Shown piece after piece: positions 34,535 through 42,665 of a DNA stretch of 64,000 nt. Under the pieces are notes generated by a model. It made no database searches. It saw only the letters and a program-made list of their open reading frames with translations, and was not told the DNA's origin. The stretch spans positions 682,001-746,000 of the forward strand of contig NZ_CP168219.1 in assembly GCF_041714655.1 (NCBI RefSeq), in the 5' to 3' direction. This DNA is from Pseudoroseicyclus_A sp041714655. Its GTDB lineage: Bacteria > Pseudomonadota > Alphaproteobacteria > Rhodobacterales > Rhodobacteraceae. Within the stretch, counting starts at the first letter, position 1, and each line of letters starts with the position of its first letter. Both the position numbers and the translations under genes were made by a program.

Positions 34535-35015
34535 GATCTCCTCCGTTCCGGGCTGGGATGAACGCCGCCAGGCTGCGTGGCGTGACCACGGCATTGGCGG
34601 GAATGCGGGTGCCGGCCGGGATCTCTACCGGGCCGAGGATCGCGGCGCCGGTCCCGACGGTGACGCCGTCGCCGAGCACGGGCGCGCCGTCGCCGGGAAA
34701 GCGGTTGCCGATGCAGATGCGCGCATGCAGCCGGCAGGAGCGCCCGAGCCGGGCGCCGCCGTTGATGATGATCCCGTGGTAATGGAAGATGACGAGCCCG
34801 CCGCCGATGTCGGCGGTGAAGGGCAGGTGGATGCCGAAGACGAGCTCGAGGAGCTTCTCGAACAGCCGGACGGGCGCGAAGATCCGGTGGCGCCGGTAGA
34901 GGCCGGAGCCGAGGCGGAAGAGCGCCAGGTAGACGAGCGACAGATCGAAGAGCGTCGCCGGCCCGTGGGCGCGGGCGAGGGCGCGCACGGCGCGCAGATC
35001 TTCAGCGAAGCGCAT
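34485..35015 (-). CDS. Serine-acetyltransferase-like hexapeptide acyltransferase
   Basis: 176 residues. The left-handed beta-helix of LbH_SAT proteins is seen in FTADIGGGLVIFHYHGIIIN, GGARLGRS, ICIGNRFPG, and then VLGDGVTVGTGAAILGPV. In polysaccharide loci such CysE-like proteins usually O-acetylate sugars rather than make O-acetylserine, and no cysteine synthesis gene is near. Both ends overlap neighbours (14 bases with the KpsS-like gene, 50 with the glycosyltransferase). The assignment as a glycan acetyltransferase is inference from context. Confidence 0.8.
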   Translation of the reverse strand: MRFAEDLRAVRALARAHGPATLFDLSLVYLALFRLGSGLYRRHRIFAPVRLFEKLLELVFGIHLPFTADIGGGLVIFHYHGIIINGGARLGRSCRLHARICIGNRFPGDGAPVLGDGVTVGTGAAILGPVEIPAGTRIPANAVVTPRSLAAFIPARNGGDHGPDQGERRHRAHGGL

Positions 35016-36285
35016 CGGGCAGGAGCCTCCGGCGGATCGCCTCGGGCAGGGGCCGCGCCTCCGCCGCCGCGAGCGGCACGATATGGGCGCCGAGATACCA
35101 TGTCAGCAGCGCGGGCTCGGCGAGGAGCCGCTCGAAGAGCGAGCGCCCGAGAAAGCGGCAGGGCCGCCCGAGGATCCCCGCCTCCAGCCCGACGGTGGAA
35201 TTGATCGTGACGACCTCCTCCGCCCGCGTCAGAAGCGGCCAGGACGGACCGGCCGCCGGGATGAGCCGCGGTTCGCGGAGCGCCATCCAGCCGAAGGCGA
35301 GCATCTGGCTGAGCCGGTGCTCCGCCGGATGGAGGTTGCTGACGAGCGCGCCCCCTCGGGGGAGCTGGCAAAGGGCCAGGCGCAGCGCCGAGCGATTGTC
35401 ATGGGCCGCATGGAAAAGAAGCTGGCTGTCGGAGGAGACCTGCTGCGGCAGGTAGGTGAGCCGGCCCGGCGCCCGCCCGCCCCGCTCCCGCGCCTTCCCG
35501 AGCGCGGCGAGCGCCGCCGTGACCGGCCGCTTCAGAAGGTAGCCGAGTGCGCGGTCGGCGCTGAAGGCGATGTAGCGCGGGGTCATCCGCCAAGGCGTCA
35601 GGAGCTGGCCCAGTTTCTCGGCGAGGTCGTCCCCGGTGAGCCGCGCCTGCGGCGGGGCGCCCGGCCGCTCCTTGCCGGCGAGCCAGGCCCGGCGCCAGGC
35701 GGCGTAGTCGAACCCCTCGGGCGGCGGCGGGGCGGCGCCCGAGCCAAGCGCCCGGAAGGTGCCGCTCTCGGCATTGGTGCCGCCCTCCTCGATGACGAAA
35801 TGCCCGGCGATATTCGCCGTCTCGAGCGCGCGGAGCGGCAGGCCGCTGGCGGCGAGGCAGCGGTCGATGAACTTGGTGCCGTTCCAGCACCAGATCACGT
35901 CCGGCCGGGCGGCGGCGAGGAGCGCCCCGATCTCGGCGTGATAGCCCGCGGCGAGCCCCGGCGGCAGCGCCCCGAGCCGGCCGCAGAGCGAGCGGGCGTA
36001 GAGCCGGCGCAGCTCGGCATCCGGCCGGCGCCGGCGGGGGGAGAGGCGGATCACCTCCTCCCCCGCCGCGCGAAGCCGCCGGGCCGCGGGCCGGCTCTCG
36101 GTCACGAAGAGCGCCGCCACGCCCTCCGCCGGATCGGTCTCCGGCCCGCCCGCCCGCAGCCCCTCGAGGAGCTTCAGAAAGAGCGCAACCCGCGCCACTC
36201 CATCCACATGGATGAGCGCCTTCACCTCGCCCAAAGCAACATGCCTCCACTGGCGCGACCCCTCCCGGGCGCCGCGATCCTGCAT
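35002..36285 (-). CDS. Capsule polysaccharide export/biosynthesis protein (KpsS-like, Capsule_synth)
   Basis: 427 residues. The C-terminal part has LLTRAEEVVTINSTVGLEAG with ILGRPCRFLG, the hallmark of the Capsule_synth family (KpsS/LipB), which includes Kdo transferases that build the capsule linker; an earlier part includes WCWNGTKFIDRCL. It is cytosolic and membrane-associated in characterised members. The ATG at 36285 lacks a ribosome binding site. A TTG at 36234 has GGAGG nine bases upstream and starts just before the structured region (GEVKALIHVDG), so the protein may really be 410 residues. It is first of the reverse-strand polysaccharide operon. Confidence 0.8.
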   Translation of the reverse strand: MQDRGAREGSRQWRHVALGEVKALIHVDGVARVALFLKLLEGLRAGGPETDPAEGVAALFVTESRPAARRLRAAGEEVIRLSPRRRRPDAELRRLYARSLCGRLGALPPGLAAGYHAEIGALLAAARPDVIWCWNGTKFIDRCLAASGLPLRALETANIAGHFVIEEGGTNAESGTFRALGSGAAPPPPEGFDYAAWRRAWLAGKERPGAPPQARLTGDDLAEKLGQLLTPWRMTPRYIAFSADRALGYLLKRPVTAALAALGKARERGGRAPGRLTYLPQQVSSDSQLLFHAAHDNRSALRLALCQLPRGGALVSNLHPAEHRLSQMLAFGWMALREPRLIPAAGPSWPLLTRAEEVVTINSTVGLEAGILGRPCRFLGRSLFERLLAEPALLTWYLGAHIVPLAAAEARPLPEAIRRRLLPDALR

Positions 36286-36306
36286 CTGCAACGATCTGAT
36301 AAGCTC

Positions 36307-36344
36307 TTGGTTAAAAAGGCGTAAATGGCAGACAGGCGTTAACC
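36307..36344. promoter_or_regulatory. AT-rich promoter region of the capsule operon with TTGGTTAA-type sites
   Basis: Contains TTGGTTAAAAAGGCGTAAA (36307-36325), close to a TTAA-N7-TTAA CtrA-type box with one mismatch, and an inverted AATGGTTAAC at 36338-36347. Both lie within ~60 bases upstream of the ATG of the KpsS-like gene. The related 9-mer TTGGTTAAC occurs in other promoter regions of this window. Confidence 0.4.
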
Positions 36345-36367
36345 ATTTTCTCGCGCCCGCCCCACAT

Positions 36368-36397
36368 GTCTTTGCTCCCGGGCATCCTCGGGGGGAG
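36368..36397 (-). repeat. Short intergenic repeat B (GGAGCAAAGAC), copy 2
   Basis: On the reverse strand CCCCCGAGGATGCCCGGGAG followed by CAAAGAC, matching the copies at 17047 and 57745. It lies between the capsule operon promoter and tRNA-Leu. Confidence 0.6.
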
Positions 36398-36508
36398 TCG
36401 GCCCCTTGGGGCCGGCGGGGGGGAAGACAGCCCCCCGGGGCGACCCGGCCTCCGCCAGGACGGTGGCCGGCTCCAATGCCCGGCGGGTGCCACCGGGCCC
36501 AAAATTCT

Positions 36509-36526
36509 TCTCGAAGAATTCTTGCC
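36509..36526. repeat. AT-rich palindrome between repeat B and tRNA-Leu
   Basis: AATTCTTCTCGAAGAATT pairs as an 8-bp stem with a two-base centre. It resembles small dispersed palindromes found in related genomes and could mark the end of a transcript; function unknown. Position is accurate to a few bases. Confidence 0.4.
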
Positions 36527-36553
36527 CCTCCGCCGGCGGCGGAGCTCAGGCGC

Positions 36554-36638
36554 TGGTGCCCGCGGCCGGACTCGAACCGGCACGGCCGAAGCCAAGGGAT
36601 TTTAAGTCCCCGATGTCTACCAATTCCACCACGCGGGC
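36554..36638 (-). tRNA. tRNA-Leu (UAA anticodon)
   Basis: An 85-nt type II tRNA on the reverse strand. The acceptor stem pairs GCCCGCG with CGCGGGC, followed by A and encoded CCA. The anticodon arm is GGGGA, loop CTTAAAA, TCCCT, giving anticodon TAA. A variable arm and the T-arm GGTTCGAGTCC are present. No integrase or att duplication is seen next to it. Confidence 0.96.
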
Positions 36639-36761
36639 GCCGGATGCCGTTGGTAGAGCGCCGGGGGCCTGCTGGCAAGAAAGGCGCGCGAGCCGCGCCC
36701 GGTGGCTCCCGCAAGAGAGCGCGCTTGACCGCCCGGCGGGGCTGGCGGAAAGCTCGGCCCC

Positions 36762-37508
36762 ATGTTTCCGATCCGCGATCACAACCCCTCCGAACGCATG
36801 CCCTGGGTCACCTGGGGCCTCATCGCCGCCAATGTCGCGATCTGGGTCTGGATGGAGATGGCGCTGAGGGACGATGCCTCGCTCGGCGCCTTCTACTACC
36901 GCTTCGCCATGTTCCCGGCGGGGGTCGTCGGCGGGGAGGGGCTGCACACCTTGGTCACGGCGACCTTTCTCCATGCCGGATTCCTGCACCTCGCCGGAAA
37001 CATGCTCTTCCTGTGGATCTTCGGCGACAATCTGGAAGACCAGATGGGCCACGGCCCCTATCTGGTCTTCTATATCGCCTGCGGCGCGGCCGCGAATGTC
37101 GCGCAGATCCTCCCCGATCCGATGAGCCCGATCCCGGTCGTCGGGGCTTCGGGGGCCATCGCCGGGGTGATGGGCGGCTACCTCTTGCTCTTTCCGCGGG
37201 CGAAGGTGGACATGCTGCTGTTCCTCCTCGTCTTCGTGCGCATCTTCAAATGGCCGGCCTGGGTGATGCTGGGCATCTGGTTCGCGTTCCAGGTGGTCCG
37301 CGGGATCGGCGACAGCGGCGCGGGCGGCGGCGTCGCCTACTGGGCGCATGCCGGCGGGTTCGTCGTGGGGCTGGTGCTGACCCTGCCGCTCTTCTGGCGG
37401 CGCGGCGGGCGGCGCTTCTGGGACAGGACGCATGGGCAGCCCCCGCATCCCGAGGCGCGCTACAGGTTCGAGGACAGCACCGTGCCGAAAGTGACCCGTC
37501 GGCGCTGA
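36762..37508 (+). CDS. Rhomboid family intramembrane serine protease
   Basis: 248 residues, about six membrane helices. The catalytic serine is in GASGAIAGVMGG (Ser130) and the catalytic His in AYWAHAGGFVVG (His196); the N-terminal HAGFLHLAGNMLFLWIFGDN is the conserved rhomboid block. It cleaves membrane proteins within or near the bilayer; substrates are unknown. Translation starts at MFPIRDHNPS, the usual beginning of this bacterial subfamily. It is monocistronic. Confidence 0.95.
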   Translation: MFPIRDHNPSERMPWVTWGLIAANVAIWVWMEMALRDDASLGAFYYRFAMFPAGVVGGEGLHTLVTATFLHAGFLHLAGNMLFLWIFGDNLEDQMGHGPYLVFYIACGAAANVAQILPDPMSPIPVVGASGAIAGVMGGYLLLFPRAKVDMLLFLLVFVRIFKWPAWVMLGIWFAFQVVRGIGDSGAGGGVAYWAHAGGFVVGLVLTLPLFWRRGGRRFWDRTHGQPPHPEARYRFEDSTVPKVTRRR

Positions 37509-37563
37509 GCGGCCATCGCGGCGCCGGGGGGGCGAACCCCGCCGGGCGTCAGACCGCCGGGCC

Positions 37564-38352
37564 TCAGACGTTGCGGATGAGCTTGGCGAAGCGCTCGAAC
37601 GTGCCGGCATTGCCGGCGATGAGGGCGCCCGATTCCAGCGGATTGTCGGCCGGGTCCATCGCCTCGACGAAGCCGCCCGCCTCGGTGACGAGCAGCAGGC
37701 CGGCGGCGATGTCCCAGGCGTTCAGCTCGCGCTCCCAGTAGCCGTCGTAGCGGCCGGCGGCGACATAGGCGAGATCGAGCGACGCTGCGCCGAAGCGGCG
37801 GACGCCGGCCGTCTCGGGCAGGATGCGGGCGAGGTCCTTCAGGCTCTGCGGCAGGGTGGTCTTGGCGGCGAAGGGCAGGCCGGTCGCGAAGATGCACTCG
37901 ATCATCCGCGTGCGGCCCGAGACGCGCAGCCGCGATTCGTTCATCCAGGCGCCTTCGCCGCGCTCGGCCCAGAAGAGCTCGTCCTTCGCCGGGTCGTAGA
38001 CGACGCCGGAGACGACGCGGCCCTTGTGCTCGAGCGCGATGGAGACGGCCCAGTGCGGCAGGCCGTGAAGATAGTTCGTGGTGCCGTCGAGCGGGTCGAC
38101 GATCCAGCGGCGGGTCGGGTCCTCGCCCTCCTCGGCGCCGCCTTCCTCGCCGACGAAACCGTAGGTCGGCCGCGCCTCGCGCAACATCTTGCGGATCATC
38201 GCCTCGGCGGCCCGGTCGGCGCGCGAGACGAAATCGCCCGGCCCCTTGGCCGAGACCTGCAGCTGCTCGACCTCGCGGAAGTCCTTCACGAGCTGGCGGC
38301 CGGCCGTCCGGGCGGCGCGCTGCATGACGTTCATGTTGGCACTGGCCGCCAT
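37564..38352 (-). CDS. suhB: Inositol monophosphatase family protein
   Basis: 262 residues, Mg-dependent FIG superfamily phosphatase acting on inositol-1-phosphate or related phosphates. Metal sites are visible: FVGEEGG, RWIVDPLDGTTNYLHGLP and WDIAAGLLLVTEAGG. Homologues named SuhB also join ribosomal-RNA antitermination complexes. The start MAASANMNVMQRAARTAGR is normal for the alphaproteobacterial family. It is divergent from the GGDEF-EAL gene. The symbol is by homology; the physiological substrate is unknown. Confidence 0.93.
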   Translation of the reverse strand: MAASANMNVMQRAARTAGRQLVKDFREVEQLQVSAKGPGDFVSRADRAAEAMIRKMLREARPTYGFVGEEGGAEEGEDPTRRWIVDPLDGTTNYLHGLPHWAVSIALEHKGRVVSGVVYDPAKDELFWAERGEGAWMNESRLRVSGRTRMIECIFATGLPFAAKTTLPQSLKDLARILPETAGVRRFGAASLDLAYVAAGRYDGYWERELNAWDIAAGLLLVTEAGGFVEAMDPADNPLESGALIAGNAGTFERFAKLIRNV

Positions 38353-38742
38353 GGGGGGCTCCGTTGCAAGGGTCTGAGGCTGTCGCGATCGACGCCCGCC
38401 TATAGGGGCAGCGCCGGTCAGGGGCAAGCATCGGGCCGGCTGGCGGGTCCGGTGGCGGCACGGTGGCGGCCGGCACGCCGCCTCGCGCTGCGGCAGGGCC
38501 ACCGCGCGACGGCCCGGATTCGGCCCTGGCTCCGCCGCGCCCCGGATCGTGGCCAAACTCTGTCAAATTGTCGGTTTTCTGTTGTCGTGCCGAGGCTTCG
38601 TGGCAACAGTTCATGTAACCAGCGGGCTCTGATCACAGCAGTTTACCTTTCTTCTTGCGCCATGGGGACGGGCGGGGCGAAGTGAGCGGCGAACCCACCG
38701 GCGCTCGCCTTCGCGGGCCCGAGCGCTTTTCCGAACGGACCC
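38353..38742. other. Divergent spacer between suhB and the GGDEF-EAL gene
   Basis: 390 bases without a convincing gene. A locally AT-richer part (38551-38670) contains TGTCAAATTGTCGG, TTTTCTGTTGTCGTGCC and an imperfect inverted pair TGTTG / CAACA around GAGGCTTCG. Promoters for both neighbours are presumably here; I cannot assign hexamers reliably. Confidence 0.4.
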
Positions 38743-40680
38743 ATGCTGCGCAGATTGTACGAGAACATCCGCCACGAGACGCGCTTCGTGATTCACATCG
38801 CGGCGCGGGACGTCTTGAAACGGATTGCCTCCATCGCGCTGATCCTGGCCGTCTGCGTCTTCGCCGGGGTCGACTGGCTCGAGATCCTGGTCGTCGCCGC
38901 GGTCATCGCCGTGGCCGAATGCATGGCGCTGGTGCTCCACAAGGTCCGCCCCGAGCGCGAGCAGGACATGTCCTTCCTCTTCGTGATGGCGATGTGGTGG
39001 ACGAACGTGACCTCGACGCTGGCCTATCTCTGGCCTGCGACGATCCTCGCCGGCCAGCCTTCGATCGCGCTGCTCCTCGGCGGCTACATGTGGATGTTCG
39101 GCGTCTATGTGCACATCTCGAACACCTATGTGGCGCTGCCGCTCTACAACTGGTCGATGATGATCCCCTCCTTCGGGACGGCCGCCATCGTGCTCGCCAC
39201 GGCAATCGAGATCGATTACGGCCCCTCCCGCCCCGCCGAATGGTGGGTCGCGGGGGCGCTGATGGTCGTCTATGCCGCGAATACCTTCGAGACGATGACC
39301 ATGCAGAAGGACACGCAGCGCGCCCTCGCCGCGGCGAGGGCGGAGGCGAATGCAAGGTTGCGGGCGCTCGAGCACATGACCCGCCACGACGGGCTCACGG
39401 GACTTCTCACCCGGCGGGCCTTCGACGAGGCGCTGGCGCGGCGGCTCAGCCCGGCGCGCGGGCGGCCGCAGGGCGCGGTCTTCCTCGTCGATCTCGACGG
39501 CTTCAAGCCTATCAACGACAGTTTCAGCCATGAGGCCGGCGACCGGGTGCTGATCGCCATCTCCGCGCGGATGCGCGAGATGGCGGGGCCGGACGGGCTC
39601 TCTGCCCGTTTCGGGGGCGATGAATTCGCGCTCGCCATGCCGGCCATCACCAATGCCGAGGACGCGGAGCGCTTCGCCGTCTCGCTCGCCCGCCGGCTCG
39701 AGGCGCCAATCGAGTTCCGCGGCAAGTTCCTTCGGGTCACCGCCTCCATCGGCATCGCCATCGCCACCGACGGGCTGGCGACCGTCTCGGCGATCTGCGC
39801 CGCCGCCGATCAGGCGATGTATCGCGCCAAGTCGGACAACGAGACGCGAGCGGTCATCTACGATCCGTCCTACTTCCAGCCGCGGCCCTCGCTGCAGGAG
39901 CGGCAGGCCGTCATCGAGGCGCTGCAATCGGGGCATATCCGCCCCTGGTATCAGCCGAAGGTGCGGCTCGATACCGGCGAGATCGTCGGTTTCGAGGCGC
40001 TGGCCCGCTGGGAGGATGGCGAGCGCGGCGTGCTGCTGCCCGGGCGCTTCCTGCCGCTGATCAACGAATTCGGGCTTCAGGGGGATTTCCTCCACTGCAT
40101 CGCCAGCCATGTGCTCGCCGATGTGGCCGCCCTTCTGAAGGAGGGGCTCGACCCGGGCCGCGTCTCGCTCAACGTGCCCGAGGTGGCGCTGGCGACGCTG
40201 TCGGGCCAGCAGGAGCTGCAGCGCCTGCTCGACGATGCGCCGGAGGCGGCGCGGCATATCACCTTCGAGATCACCGAGGATGTGTTCATCGCCCGCGCCG
40301 GCTCGATGATTCAGAAATCCGTCGCCGAATTCCGCCGCGCCGGCGTGCGCATCTCGCTCGACGACTTCGGCACCGGCTTCGCCAGCTTCCAGCACCTGCG
40401 GCAGCTCGAGTTCGACGAGCTCAAGATCGACATGAGCTTCGTGCAGGGGCTCGGCGTGGACCCCTCGGTGGAGGTGCTCCTCGCCGGCTTCCTGCAGATC
40501 GCGGGCGGGCTCGGGGTGTCGGTGATCGCCGAGGGCGTCGAGACCGACGACCAGCGCGCCCAGCTCCTCCGGCTCGGCTGCGTCTTCGGCCAGGGCTGGC
40601 GCTTCGGCCGCGCCGCGCCGCTCGAAGAGGCGCGCATCCGGCTCTTCGCCGAGATGTCGCGGGCCAGCGGCACCGCCTGA
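38743..40680 (+). CDS. Membrane-anchored GGDEF-EAL cyclic-di-GMP enzyme
   Basis: 645 residues. Residues ~25-190 hold several hydrophobic helices that probably form a membrane sensor domain. A short linker helix leads to a GGDEF domain with intact RFGGDEFAL (first Gly at residue 291) and DLDGFKPINDSF. An EAL domain follows with EALAR (residue ~418), FEITEDVF, LDDFGTGFASF, LKIDMSF, AEGVETDDQ and GQGWRFGR. Both domains keep their main catalytic residues, so the protein may make and degrade c-di-GMP or use one domain as a regulator. It lies between the polysaccharide locus and the quorum-sensing genes, fitting a lifestyle-switch role (inference). Confidence 0.93.
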   Translation: MLRRLYENIRHETRFVIHIAARDVLKRIASIALILAVCVFAGVDWLEILVVAAVIAVAECMALVLHKVRPEREQDMSFLFVMAMWWTNVTSTLAYLWPATILAGQPSIALLLGGYMWMFGVYVHISNTYVALPLYNWSMMIPSFGTAAIVLATAIEIDYGPSRPAEWWVAGALMVVYAANTFETMTMQKDTQRALAAARAEANARLRALEHMTRHDGLTGLLTRRAFDEALARRLSPARGRPQGAVFLVDLDGFKPINDSFSHEAGDRVLIAISARMREMAGPDGLSARFGGDEFALAMPAITNAEDAERFAVSLARRLEAPIEFRGKFLRVTASIGIAIATDGLATVSAICAAADQAMYRAKSDNETRAVIYDPSYFQPRPSLQERQAVIEALQSGHIRPWYQPKVRLDTGEIVGFEALARWEDGERGVLLPGRFLPLINEFGLQGDFLHCIASHVLADVAALLKEGLDPGRVSLNVPEVALATLSGQQELQRLLDDAPEAARHITFEITEDVFIARAGSMIQKSVAEFRRAGVRISLDDFGTGFASFQHLRQLEFDELKIDMSFVQGLGVDPSVEVLLAGFLQIAGGLGVSVIAEGVETDDQRAQLLRLGCVFGQGWRFGRAAPLEEARIRLFAEMSRASGTA

Positions 40681-40872
40681 GAGCCGTGGCCCGGGGCCGG
40701 GCCGCTCGGCCGGCCCTGCCGGGCCGTTTCGCCCCCCCTTCCCGCCGCCCCGCCTGCCGAGCGGGCAGGCCATGACCGCAAATCCCCATGAGGGCTTCTT
40801 TTCTCCGCCCGGCTCTGGCAAGGCGTCGCCAAGAGGTGTTCAGTTGATCGGCAGGGGGGTGCGCGCGCGACC

Positions 40873-41781
40873 ATGACCATCTATCTGCCGATCGCCGAAG
40901 TCTCTGTCTCCGCCTTCCTGCTCCTCGGCATCGGCGGCCTCGTGGGGCTGCTCTCCGGGCTCTTCGGGGTGGGCGGCGGCTTTCTGATCACGCCGCTGCT
41001 GTTCTTCGTCGGCATCCCGCCGGCGGTCGCCGTGGCCTCCTCCGCCAACCAGATCGTCGCCTCGTCGGTCTCGGCGCTTCTGGCGCATCTGCGACGGCGG
41101 AACGTCGATCTCGTCATGGGGATGGTGCTGCTCGTCGGCGGCCTCGTCGGCTCGGCGCTCGGTGTCGTCGTCTTCAACATCCTCAAGCGGGTCGGGCAGG
41201 TCGATCTGGCCGTCTCGCTCTGCTACGTCGTCTTCCTCGGCATCGTCGGCGCCATGATGCTGGCGGAGAGCCTGCGGGCGCTCCTCCGCCAGCGCGCCGG
41301 GGCGGTGCCGAAGCGGCGGCGGCACAACTGGGTCCATGCGCTGCCCTTCAAGATGAAGTTCCGCGTCTCGGGCCTCTACATCTCCGTCATCCCGCCGCTC
41401 ATGGTCGGGCTCGCCGTCGGCGTGCTGGCGGCGATCATGGGCGTCGGCGGTGGCTTCATCATGGTGCCGGCGATGATCTACCTGCTGGGGATGCCCACCA
41501 AGGTCGTCATCGGCACCTCGCTCTTCCAGATCCTCTTCGTCACCGCCTTCACGACGATGCTGCACGCCGTCACCTCGCACAGCGTCGACCTCGTGCTCGC
41601 GCTTCTGCTGATCGTCGGCGGCGTCATCGGCGCCCAGTTCGGCACCCGCATCGGCGCGCGGATGCGGGCCGAGCAACTGAGGATCCTCCTCGCGCTTCTC
41701 GTCCTCGGCGTCTGCATCCAGCTCGGGCTCGAGCTGGTGCTGCATCCCGGCGATCTCTTCTCCATCGAGGCGGCGAGATGA
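40873..41781 (+). CDS. TauE/SafE family sulfite/sulfonate exporter (TSUP)
   Basis: 302 residues with about eight membrane helices and the duplicated TSUP hallmark: GLLSGLFGVGGGFLITPLLFF near residue 24 and AAIMGVGGGFIMVPAMIYL near residue 180. Family members export sulfite or organosulfonates produced during sulfonate breakdown. The next gene (TIGR02186) overlaps it by four bases, a pairing often seen in Rhodobacterales. The substrate is not determinable from sequence. Confidence 0.9.
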   Translation: MTIYLPIAEVSVSAFLLLGIGGLVGLLSGLFGVGGGFLITPLLFFVGIPPAVAVASSANQIVASSVSALLAHLRRRNVDLVMGMVLLVGGLVGSALGVVVFNILKRVGQVDLAVSLCYVVFLGIVGAMMLAESLRALLRQRAGAVPKRRRHNWVHALPFKMKFRVSGLYISVIPPLMVGLAVGVLAAIMGVGGGFIMVPAMIYLLGMPTKVVIGTSLFQILFVTAFTTMLHAVTSHSVDLVLALLLIVGGVIGAQFGTRIGARMRAEQLRILLALLVLGVCIQLGLELVLHPGDLFSIEAAR

Positions 41782-42542
41782 AGCGCCTGGCCCTCCTCCT
41801 CGTCCTCCTCCTCGCGGTGCCCGCCACGGCACCCGTCGCGGCGCAGGAGCGTCTGGTCTTCGGCCTCAGCCAGGAGGAGGTGGCGATCACCGCCACCTTC
41901 GACGGCGACGATCTTCTGATCTTCGGGGCCATCGCCCGCGAGTCGCCCCTGCCGGCCGATCCGGCGCAGGTGATCGTCACCATCTCCGGCCCCACGCGGC
42001 CGGTGACCGTCCGCCACAAGGAGCGGCGCTTCGGCATCTGGGTGAACACCGAGCATGTGCTCATCGACGCCGCGCCCTCCTATTACGCCGTCGCCACCTC
42101 GGCGCCGCTGGAGGAAGTGCTGACCTACACAGAGGACATGCGCTACGGCGTGACGCTGCCCCATGCGATCCGCTCCGTCGGCAACCAGGTGCTGAACTCG
42201 GCGGATTACACCGAAGCGCTGATGCGCATCCGCGGGAGGCAGGGCTTCTACCGGATGATGGAGGGCGAGGTCGATTTCGCCGAATCGACGCTTTTCCGCA
42301 CAAGGATGACCCTGCCCGCGAACCTGACCGAGGGCGCCTATCAGGCACGCATCCTCCTCACTCGCAACGGCGAGGTGGTCGACGAGCTCCATGCGCAGAT
42401 CCCCGTCTTCAAGGTCGGGCTCGAGCGCTGGCTCTACAACCTCGCCCAGAACTTCGCGCCGCTCTACGGGCTCCTCGCGCTCAGCCTCGCCGCCTTCGCC
42501 GGCTGGGCCGCCTCCGCCGCCTTCTCGCTCCTGCGCCGCTAG
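41778..42542 (+). CDS. TIGR02186 family periplasmic membrane-anchored protein
   Basis: 254 residues. An N-terminal signal peptide (MKRLALLLVLLLAVPATAPVAAQ), a soluble periplasmic domain with EEVAITATFDGDDLLIFGA and a C-terminal membrane anchor (LLALSLAAFAGWAASAAFSLL). It is the usual partner encoded next to TSUP exporters in alphaproteobacteria and is presumably an accessory subunit. No enzymatic motif is recognised. It is translationally coupled to the exporter gene. Confidence 0.82.
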   Translation: MKRLALLLVLLLAVPATAPVAAQERLVFGLSQEEVAITATFDGDDLLIFGAIARESPLPADPAQVIVTISGPTRPVTVRHKERRFGIWVNTEHVLIDAAPSYYAVATSAPLEEVLTYTEDMRYGVTLPHAIRSVGNQVLNSADYTEALMRIRGRQGFYRMMEGEVDFAESTLFRTRMTLPANLTEGAYQARILLTRNGEVVDELHAQIPVFKVGLERWLYNLAQNFAPLYGLLALSLAAFAGWAASAAFSLLRR

Positions 42543-42610
42543 GGGCCTGGCCGCAGGAGCCCCCGCCATTTCGGGGGGGACCGAAGCCGCGAGTGGTCTG
42601 GTCACCTGCG

Positions 42611-42657
42611 TTGACGATAGGCTGTCGGGATTAGTCACCTGTTAACCAATCGTCAGG
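42611..42657 (+). promoter_or_regulatory. Candidate promoter/operator of the luxR operon
   Basis: TTGACG at 42611-42616 could be a -35 box. The inverted pair CCTG (42638-42641) and CAGG (42654-42657) forms a lux-box-like site but with a 12-base spacer instead of the usual 10. It overlaps GTTAACCAA (42641-42649), the reverse of the TTGGTTAAC motif found in the polysaccharide promoters. GTCACCTG occurs twice (42601 and 42634). All this lies within 65 bases upstream of the small ORF. Confidence 0.4.
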
Positions 42658-42665
42658 ATTGTCTC

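Noticed and set aside
36554..36638. tRNA-Leu as an integration site of a genomic island
   Set aside because: No integrase gene and no partial duplication of the tRNA end was found in the window.
38611..40821. 736-codon reverse frame opposite the GGDEF-EAL gene
   Set aside because: Shadow frame; the forward strand encodes intact GGDEF and EAL domains.
42601..42665. Canonical lux box
   Set aside because: The CCTG/CAGG arms are separated by 12 instead of 10 bases, so it is reported only as lux-box-like.
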